Shown here one piece after another: positions 1 to 4,669 of a stretch of 5,882 bases of DNA (positions are counted from its first letter, which is position 1; the number at the start of each line of letters is the position of its first letter). The notes under the pieces are model-generated. The model saw nothing but the letters and a program-made list of their open reading frames with translations, was not told the origin of the DNA and made no database searches. Made by a program: the position numbers and the translations under genes. The stretch is from Actinomycetes bacterium (lineage in GTDB: Bacteria; Actinomycetota; Actinomycetes; S36-B12; UBA5976), in assembly GCA_021784375.1 (NCBI GenBank), contig JAJXSV010000151.1, forward strand, positions 1-5,882, given 5' to 3'.

Positions 1-612
1 CTCGACGTGGCTGCGATCTTCGACCCCTTCGGCAACGCCACCCACACCGCCCTCAGCCACAAGGTGCTGGGCGAGGACGTGCTCATCACCGGAGCCGGAC
101 CCATCGGCCTGATGGCGGCAGCCATCGTCCGCCATGCCGGTGCACGACACGTGGTGGTCACTGACATCAACCCATATCGTCTCGAGCTCGCACGGAAGAT
201 GGGTGTCACAAGCGCCATCGACACCCGCACCACGACGCTGGAGGAGGTGCAGCGCGAGCTCGGCATGACCGAGGGCTTCGACGTCGGCCTCGAGATGTCC
301 GGGCACGCCGCTGCCCTCAACGGCATGCTGGCGAACATGGCGCATGGCGGCAGGCTGGCACTGCTGGGGCTGTTTGCAGAGCCCACGCCGATGGACTGGA
401 ACCGTGCCATCACGAACATGCTCACGATCAAGGGCGTGTACGGACGCGAGATGTACGAGACCTGGTACGCCATGTCCGTCATGCTGCAGTCCGGACTCGA
501 CATCGCACCGGTGATCACGCACCGCTTCTCCGCGGCCGACCATACGGAGGCCTTCGCGGTCGCGCGCAGCGGTCATGCCGGCAAGGTCATCATGGATTGG
601 ACGCAGTTGTGA
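1..612 (+). CDS. tdh: L-threonine 3-dehydrogenase, C-terminal part (5'-truncated by window)
   Basis: NAD-dependent, zinc-containing medium-chain dehydrogenase that oxidises L-threonine to 2-amino-3-ketobutyrate in the cytoplasm. The window opens inside the gene: 203 residues are visible of the roughly 340 usual for Tdh, so the N-terminal catalytic zinc ligands lie upstream. What remains strongly resembles E. coli Tdh from memory: the [13 protein letters not shown] stretch at visible residues 7-18, the Rossmann loop GAGPIG at 31-36, an acidic residue after the second strand ([15 protein letters not shown], about 54-68) fitting NAD preference, then [26 protein letters not shown] and ITHRFS, ending [11 protein letters not shown]. 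The GTG at 7 is an internal Val codon, not a start. The TGA overlaps the GTG start of kbl, giving the classic tdh-kbl order (kbl-tdh in E. coli). Confident. Confidence 0.96.
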   Translation, partial: LDVAAIFDPFGNATHTALSHKVLGEDVLITGAGPIGLMAAAIVRHAGARHVVVTDINPYRLELARKMGVTSAIDTRTTTLEEVQRELGMTEGFDVGLEMSGHAAALNGMLANMAHGGRLALLGLFAEPTPMDWNRAITNMLTIKGVYGREMYETWYAMSVMLQSGLDIAPVITHRFSAADHTEAFAVARSGHAGKVIMDWTQL

Positions 613-1781
613 CCTACACGTCGTGGAAGCAGCCGCTGCAGGAACAACTCGAGGGCATCCGCGAGGCCGGCCTGTGGAAGCAGGAGGGTGAGATCACATC
701 ACCCCAGGGCGCGCACATCACCGTCGGCGGGCGCGACCTCATCAACATGTGCGCGAACAACTACCTCGGCCTCGCCGATCACCCCGTCGTCATCGCGGCA
801 GCCCAGCGGGCGCTCGACGAGTACGGCTTCGGTACGGCGTCGGTGCGCTTCATCTGCGGGACACAGGACATCCATCGCGCCCTCGAGCGCGAGTTGTCGG
901 AGTTCCTCGGCACCGAGGGCACGATCCTCTTCGGATCCTGCTTCGACGCGAATGGTGGCGTATTCGAGGCCCTGCTCGGGGAGGAGGACGCCGTCATCTC
1001 CGATGCCCTGAACCATGCGTCGATCATCGACGGCATCCGCCTGTGCAAAGCCAAGCGCTTCCGCTACGCCAATTCAGACATGGCAGAGCTCGAGCAATGC
1101 CTGCGTGACGCCAAGGACGCCCGTCGTCGCCTCATCGTCACCGACGGCGTGTTCTCCATGGACGGGTACATCGCCAGACTGACGGAGATCTGTGACCTGG
1201 CCGAGCGCTATGACGCGCTCGTCATGGTCGACGACTCGCATGCAGTGGGGCACCTGGGTGCGCACGGAGGCGGCACTCCCGAGCTCACCGGCGTCGGGAG
1301 TCGGGTGGACCTGCTCAGCGGCACCCTCGGCAAGGCGCTGGGTGGGGCGAGTGGTGGCTACATCTCGGGGCGCGCTGAGATCGTGGACCTATTGCGCCAA
1401 CGTGCCCGCCCGTACCTGTTCTCCAACAGTGTGCCGCCCTCCGTCGTCGAGGCGGCGCGCGCCGTACTCGCGATGCTCACCGACTCAGATGAGCTGCGCA
1501 GTCGACTGCGGGCGAACACGGCGCTGTTCCGCGCCCTGCTCACGCAGGCTGGCTTCGATCTGCTGCCGGGGGAGACGCCGATCGTGCCCGTGATGTTCGG
1601 CGATGCGGTTGTGGCAGCCGAGTTCGCACGGCGATTGCTGGAGCGCGGCGTCTACGCGGTGGCGTTCTCCTACCCGGTGGTCCCGATGGGCAAGGCGCGC
1701 ATCCGGACCCAGGTCTCCGCGGCCCATTCCGAGGCGGACATCCGCACAGCAGCGGCAGCCTTCGTGGCGGCCCGCGCCTGA
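609..1781 (+). CDS. kbl: 2-amino-3-ketobutyrate CoA ligase (glycine C-acetyltransferase)
   Basis: PLP-dependent alpha-oxoamine synthase that cleaves 2-amino-3-ketobutyrate with CoA into glycine and acetyl-CoA, completing threonine breakdown after Tdh. It is 390 residues, close to the 398 of E. coli Kbl, and similar along its whole length: [69 protein letters not shown]. The motif [10 protein letters not shown] supplies Asp208 (pyridine nitrogen) and His211. [14 protein letters not shown] supplies Lys242, the expected PLP Schiff-base lysine. Spacings among these match E. coli (210/213/244). The start is taken as GTG 609, overlapping the tdh TGA as GTGA, which implies translational coupling. 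An in-frame TTG at 597 would add four residues inside tdh and is less likely. There is no strong Shine-Dalgarno; a GGA at 599-601 is the best candidate. Confidence 0.95.
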   Translation: MTYTSWKQPLQEQLEGIREAGLWKQEGEITSPQGAHITVGGRDLINMCANNYLGLADHPVVIAAAQRALDEYGFGTASVRFICGTQDIHRALERELSEFLGTEGTILFGSCFDANGGVFEALLGEEDAVISDALNHASIIDGIRLCKAKRFRYANSDMAELEQCLRDAKDARRRLIVTDGVFSMDGYIARLTEICDLAERYDALVMVDDSHAVGHLGAHGGGTPELTGVGSRVDLLSGTLGKALGGASGGYISGRAEIVDLLRQRARPYLFSNSVPPSVVEAARAVLAMLTDSDELRSRLRANTALFRALLTQAGFDLLPGETPIVPVMFGDAVVAAEFARRLLERGVYAVAFSYPVVPMGKARIRTQVSAAHSEADIRTAAAAFVAARA

Positions 1782-1808
1782 CTGCGCCCGCCCGCTCGCG
1801 CTCGCGTC

Positions 1809-1884
1809 TTGCGTGGTGCGACGCTGGACAGCCGCGGCGCGGTCGTGGGGCGTCGTACCGGCGGGGTTATTGCGTGGTGCGACG
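1809..1884. repeat. 15-nt direct repeat pair in the kbl-DUF1761 spacer
   Basis: The string TTGCGTGGTGCGACG occurs exactly at 1809-1823 and 1870-1884, a period of 61 nt. Part of the first copy (1814-1824) can also pair with 1850-1860 as an imperfect 11-bp stem including G-U pairs and a 25-nt loop. The second copy can compete for the same arm. No T-run follows, so this is not a convincing intrinsic terminator. The exact repeat is seen directly; any role (regulator binding, mRNA 3' end, decayed repeat) is unknown. A tandem CTCGCG pair sits just upstream at 1795-1806. Confidence 0.6.
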
Positions 1885-1914
1885 TGCCGGGTCGTGGGTG
1901 CGGCGTGCATGCTG

Positions 1915-1941
1915 TTGCGGAGCGCGCGGCTGCGTTAGCGT
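1915..1941 (+). promoter_or_regulatory. candidate leaderless promoter for the DUF1761 gene
   Basis: TAGCGT at 1936-1941 fits the actinobacterial TANNNT -10 pattern. Transcription starting about 7 nt later would begin at the A of the ATG at 1948. No Shine-Dalgarno-like sequence lies in the preceding 15 nt, which agrees with a leaderless mRNA. TTGCGG at 1915-1920 is a weak -35 with a short 15-nt spacer. This is inference from pattern and spacing. Confidence 0.45.
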
Positions 1942-1947
1942 CGGTGC

Positions 1948-2385
1948 ATGACAAGCATGTCCGTCACCTGGGTCGGCGTCATCATCTCCTTCATCGCCGC
2001 GTTCGCATTGAACATGACGTACTTCAGCATGAAGGGTCTCTACCCCGCGTGGGTGCGCGCCCTCGGCCAGAACCTCGAAGAGAAGGTGAGGAACGGCTCG
2101 CAGGTCAGCATGGCGCCGGCGTTCACGCTCGTCACCGTGGGCCTGTTCGTACAGGCGTTCATGATGGATTGGGTCATCCAGGCTGCACACGCGCTCTATG
2201 GCAAGGACATCTCATTCATCAGCGGGCTGGCCATCGGGCTCGGCGTTGGCGTGGGCCTCGCGGCCGCACCCGCGCTGGGGCATCGCATGTTCTCGGGTCA
2301 GGGCCTCAAGGTGTGGATCATCGAATGCGGCGCCGACATCCTCGGGCTCGGCATCATGGGCGCAGTCTTCAGCTTCTGGCACTGA
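1948..2385 (+). CDS. DUF1761 family small integral membrane protein
   Basis: A 145-residue inner-membrane protein with four hydrophobic segments at about residues 5-27, 55-77, 88-111 and 120-144. Layout and motifs match DUF1761: a first helix followed by YFSMKGLYPAWVRALG (25-40), where the family has an aromatic/glycine turn before a short amphipathic stretch; a glycine-rich third helix (ISGLAIGLGVGVGLAAAP); and a final helix preceded by GLKVWIIECGADILGLGIMGA. The family has no established biochemical function that I know of. Met1 at 1948 is chosen because it sits at the predicted leaderless start point; Met4 at 1957 is an alternative. The gene stands alone, 166 nt after kbl and convergent with msrB, so it is probably monocistronic. 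Family assignment is from memory of the pattern. Confidence 0.82.
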   Translation: MTSMSVTWVGVIISFIAAFALNMTYFSMKGLYPAWVRALGQNLEEKVRNGSQVSMAPAFTLVTVGLFVQAFMMDWVIQAAHALYGKDISFISGLAIGLGVGVGLAAAPALGHRMFSGQGLKVWIIECGADILGLGIMGAVFSFWH

Positions 2386-2429
2386 GCGCACACGCCGCCC
2401 TTCGCCGATGTTCCCGCACTCGCGCAGAC

Positions 2430-2471
2430 ACGGCCTCGCGCCCACGCCGCTCGGCGGTTACGGCCTCGCGC
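2430..2471. repeat. 12-nt direct repeat flanking a small hairpin in the convergent spacer
   Basis: ACGGCCTCGCGC occurs exactly at 2430-2441 and 2460-2471, a 30-nt period. Between the copies lies a 4-bp GC stem with a 3-nt loop (CCGC/GCGG, 2447-2457) followed by TTA. This sits in the 167-nt spacer between the 3' ends of the DUF1761 gene and msrB. There are only two copies, so it is not a CRISPR array. It could be a remnant of a short intergenic repeat or part of a transcript end. Confidence 0.5.
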
Positions 2472-2481
2472 ATGACTGCGC

Positions 2482-2518
2482 GCCGCCGTCGCGGCACCGC
2501 CCACGTTGCTAGAACGTG
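2482..2518. terminator. weak hairpins between convergent genes, possible bidirectional terminator
   Basis: Two small perfect stems lie between the DUF1761 and msrB stop codons: GCCGC/GCGGC with a 4-nt loop (2482-2495), and CACGTT/AACGTG with a 5-nt loop (2502-2518). Neither is followed by a T-run on either strand, so they are poor intrinsic terminators by E. coli rules. High-GC bacteria often lack U-tracts, and the location is where a shared terminator is expected. The structure is seen; the function is inferred. Confidence 0.3.
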
Positions 2519-2552
2519 ACCCCATCGCCCGCGTCAGCCCCCATCGCCTGGG

Positions 2553-2972
2553 TCATCCTCCGTTGCCGTCATCCTCCGCGGGCTCGAAGACGAGGGCGAT
2601 CGAATTCATGCAGTAGCGATCGCCCGTCGGTGTGCCGTAGCCGTCGGGGAACACGTGGCCGAGGTGCGAGCCGCACTTCGCACACAGCACGTCGGTGCGC
2701 TGCATGAGGAGCGACCGGTCCTCGCGCAGTTCGACGGCATCGGGGCGCACCGCCTCGTAGAAACTCGGCCAACCGCAGTGCGAGTCGAACTTGGTACCGG
2801 CCCTGAACAGTTCGTTGCCACAGGCGCCGCAGCGGTATCGACCCTCGCGATGCTCGTCGAGCAGGGAACCCGTGAAGGGCCGTTCCGTGGCGGCCTGACG
2901 CAGGACGCGGAAGGCATCTGGGGCGAGCAGGGCGCGCCACTGCTCCGGGGTCCTCTGCACTTCGTAGGCCAT
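2553..2972 (-). CDS. msrB: peptide-methionine (R)-S-oxide reductase MsrB
   Basis: A cytoplasmic 139-residue repair enzyme that reduces methionine-R-sulfoxide in proteins, normally recycled by thioredoxin. E. coli MsrB is 137 residues. A single SelR domain fills the protein. Zinc ligands are CGAC (Cys48, Cys51) and CAKC (Cys97, Cys100). The FDSHCGWPSFYEAV motif carries Cys66, equivalent to the known resolving cysteine. The HLGHVFPDG block (His103, His106) is followed by GDRYCMNS with catalytic Cys121. The N-terminal PFTGSLLDEHREGRYRC is typical. The enzyme therefore looks complete and disulfide-recycled, with no fused MsrA. The ATG at 2972 has AGGAGA four bases upstream (2977-2982). The gene is 122 nt downstream of the SRPBCC gene on the same strand, so it could be co-transcribed or use its own promoter in that gap. 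Confidence 0.96.
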   Translation of the reverse strand: MAYEVQRTPEQWRALLAPDAFRVLRQAATERPFTGSLLDEHREGRYRCGACGNELFRAGTKFDSHCGWPSFYEAVRPDAVELREDRSLLMQRTDVLCAKCGSHLGHVFPDGYGTPTGDRYCMNSIALVFEPAEDDGNGG

Positions 2973-2991
2973 GCCGTCTCCTGCCCTCGCG

Positions 2992-3021
2992 TGGATAGCA
3001 GGAGAACGCTTGAGCCGTCAG
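2992..3021 (-). promoter_or_regulatory. candidate msrB promoter
   Basis: Read on the minus strand, CTGACG (3021-3016) and TATCCA preceded by TGC (2997-2992) are 18 nt apart, a plausible -35/extended -10 pair. This would give a leader of about a dozen bases containing the AGGAGA ribosome binding site. The matches to consensus are only moderate, and a perfect 7-bp inverted repeat (2989-2995 with 3028-3034) overlaps the region. Confidence 0.3.
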
Positions 3022-3044
3022 CTGGATTCCACGCCGCGATCCTC

Positions 3045-3056
3045 GGACCGCGGTCC
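3045..3056. repeat. 12-bp perfect palindrome upstream of msrB
   Basis: GGACCGCGGTCC at 3045-3056 is fully self-complementary, in the 122-nt gap between the SRPBCC stop codon and msrB, about 72 nt before the msrB start. It could be a dimeric regulator site or a small structure at the SRPBCC mRNA end. In GC-rich DNA a 12-bp palindrome can arise by chance, so its role is open. Confidence 0.4.
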
Positions 3057-3094
3057 CCCCGCATGCCCACCGGACCACACCATCCGCGGCAAGG

Positions 3095-3538
3095 TCACGC
3101 CGGCGGCTGGCGCTCGAGGTACTGCTTCAAGCCGTGCCAGATCCGTGCCTCCTGGCGCCGACCCTGCCAGGTGATCACGGGCCCGAAGGCCGACATGATG
3201 CCGTGTGGGCGGATGTCCCAGTTCCATTCCATGCGCGTGCCACCGGCCTCCGGCGCGAAGGTCAGGGCTCCGAGGATCTCCATGCCACCCACGCTGGTTC
3301 GTGACGCGAGACGGCTGGGGCGAACGAACTCCACGAACGTGATGTCCATCTCGGTCCGACCGCCGACGCCATTGGCCACGGCGTGGAAGCAGCTGCCGAC
3401 GCCAAGCGGCCCGGGTGTCGTGCGCACAGCGGATTCCATCTGGTGGTTGAACAGCGGCTCGTGCTCCTCGTCTGCGACGAAATCGAACACCTCCGCCACC
3501 GGTCGGTTGATGACAATGGATCCGTTGATGCGCGCCAT
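3095..3538 (-). CDS. SRPBCC (polyketide cyclase/START-like) family protein
   Basis: A 147-residue soluble protein with a single SRPBCC helix-grip domain, a fold that binds hydrophobic ligands in a deep cavity. The start matches the actinobacterial Polyketide_cyc2-type pattern: IVINRPVAEVFDFVADEEHEPLFN (9-31), then TPGPLGVGSCF (41-51), a central strand pair RTEMDITFVEFVRPSRLASRT, the hairpin LTFAPEAGGTRMEWNWD (92-108), and a long C-terminal helix GRRQEARIWHGLKQYLE. No signal peptide or membrane helix is visible. The start is placed at ATG 3538, not at the upstream in-frame GTG/ATG choices to 3601, because GAAGGAGG lies 4 nt before it. The ligand cannot be told from sequence; close relatives are generally annotated only as SRPBCC proteins. 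It diverges from the phosphotransferase operon and precedes msrB on the same strand. Confidence 0.85.
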   Translation of the reverse strand: MARINGSIVINRPVAEVFDFVADEEHEPLFNHQMESAVRTTPGPLGVGSCFHAVANGVGGRTEMDITFVEFVRPSRLASRTSVGGMEILGALTFAPEAGGTRMEWNWDIRPHGIMSAFGPVITWQGRRQEARIWHGLKQYLERQPPA

Positions 3539-3542
3539 GGCG

Positions 3543-3550
3543 CCTCCTTC
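3543..3550 (-). promoter_or_regulatory. strong ribosome binding site that fixes the SRPBCC start
   Basis: GAAGGAGG on the minus strand ends 4 nt before the ATG at 3538. It is the best Shine-Dalgarno match in the window and argues against the longer reading frame beginning at 3601. Confidence 0.8.
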
Positions 3551-3560
3551 AGGCCGCCCC

Positions 3561-3589
3561 CATACTGCCGAAGGCTTGCCGAACGTCAA
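3561..3589 (-). promoter_or_regulatory. candidate promoter of the SRPBCC gene
   Basis: On the minus strand TTGACG (3589-3584) is followed after 17 nt by AGTATG (3566-3561), or after 19 nt by TATGGG. TTGACG is a near-consensus -35. The spacer contains TTCGGC twice with an 11-nt period, one helical turn. Predicted transcription would begin some 15 nt before the strong ribosome binding site. Confidence 0.4.
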
Positions 3590-3597
3590 TGCAAGCC
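3573..3597. promoter_or_regulatory. inverted repeat bracketing the -35 element (candidate operator)
   Basis: GGCTTGC (3573-3579) and GCAAGCC (3591-3597) are perfect 7-bp inverted arms separated by 11 nt. The TTGACG -35 candidate sits in the middle. Geometry and position fit a dimeric regulator binding site in the divergent region between the SRPBCC gene and the phosphotransferase operon. No T-run follows, so a terminator is unlikely. The repeat is seen; the operator role is inferred. Confidence 0.4.
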
Positions 3598-3719
3598 CCA
3601 CGCCGGCGCCTGGACCACAGCCTTTGTACCCACCCCTGAACGCCCTGCCCGCCCCTTCCGGCGCGCAATCCGGCTTGTCGCGCTGACGTCACCACCGGAC
3701 GGGAGTGAGCATTCGCATC

Positions 3720-3727
3720 GAGGAAGG
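3720..3727 (+). promoter_or_regulatory. ribosome binding site that decides the phosphotransferase start
   Basis: GAGGAAGG lies 7 nt before ATG 3735. The alternative in-frame GTG at 3705 has only GGACGGGA crowded directly against it, so the shorter start is preferred. Confidence 0.7.
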
Positions 3728-3734
3728 GCGTGGC

Positions 3735-4667
3735 ATGGCGACTCGCATCGGACCCGACGTGCCGGTGGACGTCCTCGCCATCGTCGATGCGCTCCCCGTG
3801 CTGGCTGGCGACGAGCGCACCATCGATCGCCTGTCCGGCGGCCTCACGAACTTCAACTACAAGGTGGGCACGCCGACCGGCACGTACGTGCTGCGCGTCT
3901 CGCCGCCCGGCGCCGATCTGCTGTCCATCGATCGGGCCAACGAGCACCACAACTCGGTGCGTGCGGACCGCGTCTGTGGCGGTGCGCCCGTCCACGCCTA
4001 CGACCCGGCCCTGCGCGCCCTGGTCGTCGGCTTCATCGAGGGCACGACCTTCGACGATGCCGCCTTCAAGGTTGGCAGCAACGTCGAGCGCGTCGCACAG
4101 GCGGTGAAGCGACTGCACTCCGCGGAGGCTTTCCAACTCGATTTCGACATGTTCGAGTTGCAGCGCAGGTACCTGGCGATCGTCCAGGAGCGCGGGTTCC
4201 GCCTGCCCCGGCGCTACCTCGAGTTCGCGCCGCTCGTGGACCGTATCCGCGCAGCCTGCGCCGTGCGCTTCGACGGCACCGTGCCTTGCAACAACGATCT
4301 CCTGGCCGCCAACTTCATCGACGACGGCAGCGCCGTCCGCATCATCGACTACGAGTACTCGGGCAACAACGACGCCTGCTTCGAACTCGGCAACATCTGG
4401 AGCGAGTGCCACCTGGACGATGAGGAGCTGGAGCGCCTGCTGCTCGCCTACTACGGCCGTCCCTTGCGCAACAGGAACGCCCGTGCCCGTCTGCTCGGGC
4501 TGATGGGGCAGTACGGCTGGACCCTCTGGGGGTCCATCCAGGATGCGACGAGCTCGCTCGACTTCGACTTCTGGTCCTGGGCTATGGAGAAGTACGACCG
4601 TGCCGTCGTCACCTTCACGAGCCGCGAGCTCGATCACCTCATCGACGAAGTGCAACGCGAGGACTGA
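3735..4667 (+). CDS. choline/ethanolamine kinase-like phosphotransferase (APH fold)
   Basis: A 310-residue cytoplasmic kinase-fold protein of the aminoglycoside/choline phosphotransferase (APH, LicA-like) group, expected to move the ATP gamma-phosphate to a small hydroxyl substrate. Visible elements: a nucleotide loop LSGGLTNFNYKV (33-44), YVLRVSPPG (51-59), VVGFIEGTTF in the hinge region (97-106), the catalytic loop CNNDLLAANFID (185-196) with presumed base Asp188 and metal-binding Asn193, and the metal motif IDYEYSGNND (204-213) with Asp205, followed by FELGN. The catalytic-loop residue that is commonly His (HND) is Asn186 here. The start at ATG 3735 is chosen for its good ribosome binding site; GTG 3705 would add ten residues. 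The stop is 2 nt before the flavoprotein start, so the two are surely co-transcribed. This suggests an amino-alcohol or N-methylated amine pathway rather than antibiotic resistance. The exact substrate is unknown. Confidence 0.85.
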   Translation: MATRIGPDVPVDVLAIVDALPVLAGDERTIDRLSGGLTNFNYKVGTPTGTYVLRVSPPGADLLSIDRANEHHNSVRADRVCGGAPVHAYDPALRALVVGFIEGTTFDDAAFKVGSNVERVAQAVKRLHSAEAFQLDFDMFELQRRYLAIVQERGFRLPRRYLEFAPLVDRIRAACAVRFDGTVPCNNDLLAANFIDDGSAVRIIDYEYSGNNDACFELGNIWSECHLDDEELERLLLAYYGRPLRNRNARARLLGLMGQYGWTLWGSIQDATSSLDFDFWSWAMEKYDRAVVTFTSRELDHLIDEVQRED

Positions 4668-4669
4668 AG

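Noticed and set aside
2430..2471. Possible mini CRISPR array (two 12-nt repeats, 30-nt period)
   Set aside because: There are only two copies, the repeat is too short, the spacer is an 18-nt hairpin, and there is no cas gene.
1809..2519. 236-codon plus-strand frame overlapping the DUF1761 gene
   Set aside because: The translation is dominated by R, G, H and A without hydrophobic or conserved segments. The other frame gives a clean four-helix DUF1761 protein.
3539..3601. N-terminal extension of the SRPBCC protein to 3601
   Set aside because: The extra 21 residues are not family-like, and the strong GAAGGAGG site sits inside this stretch at ideal distance from ATG 3538.
2655..3686. 343-codon plus-strand open frame across msrB and the SRPBCC gene
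   Set aside because: It is antisense to two well-supported genes and has no domain-like pattern; a shadow frame in GC-rich DNA.
3684..3691. TGACGTCA palindrome before the phosphotransferase operon
   Set aside because: It is an 8-bp symmetry only, with no extension and no clear promoter elements around it; likely chance in GC-rich DNA.
3705..3734. GTG 3705 as start of the phosphotransferase
   Set aside because: Its upstream purine stretch is directly against the codon, while ATG 3735 has GAGGAAGG at a good distance. It cannot be fully excluded.
3549..4655. 368-codon minus-strand open frame antisense to the phosphotransferase
   Set aside because: It shows no recognisable motifs, while the plus strand has the full kinase catalytic motifs. 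It would also run into the SRPBCC promoter region.
3735..4667. Aminoglycoside resistance phosphotransferase
   Set aside because: The fold matches, but the YVLRV and CNNDLLAANF pattern and the operon with a DMGDH-like gene fit the choline/ethanolamine kinase branch better. There are no mobile-element signs nearby.
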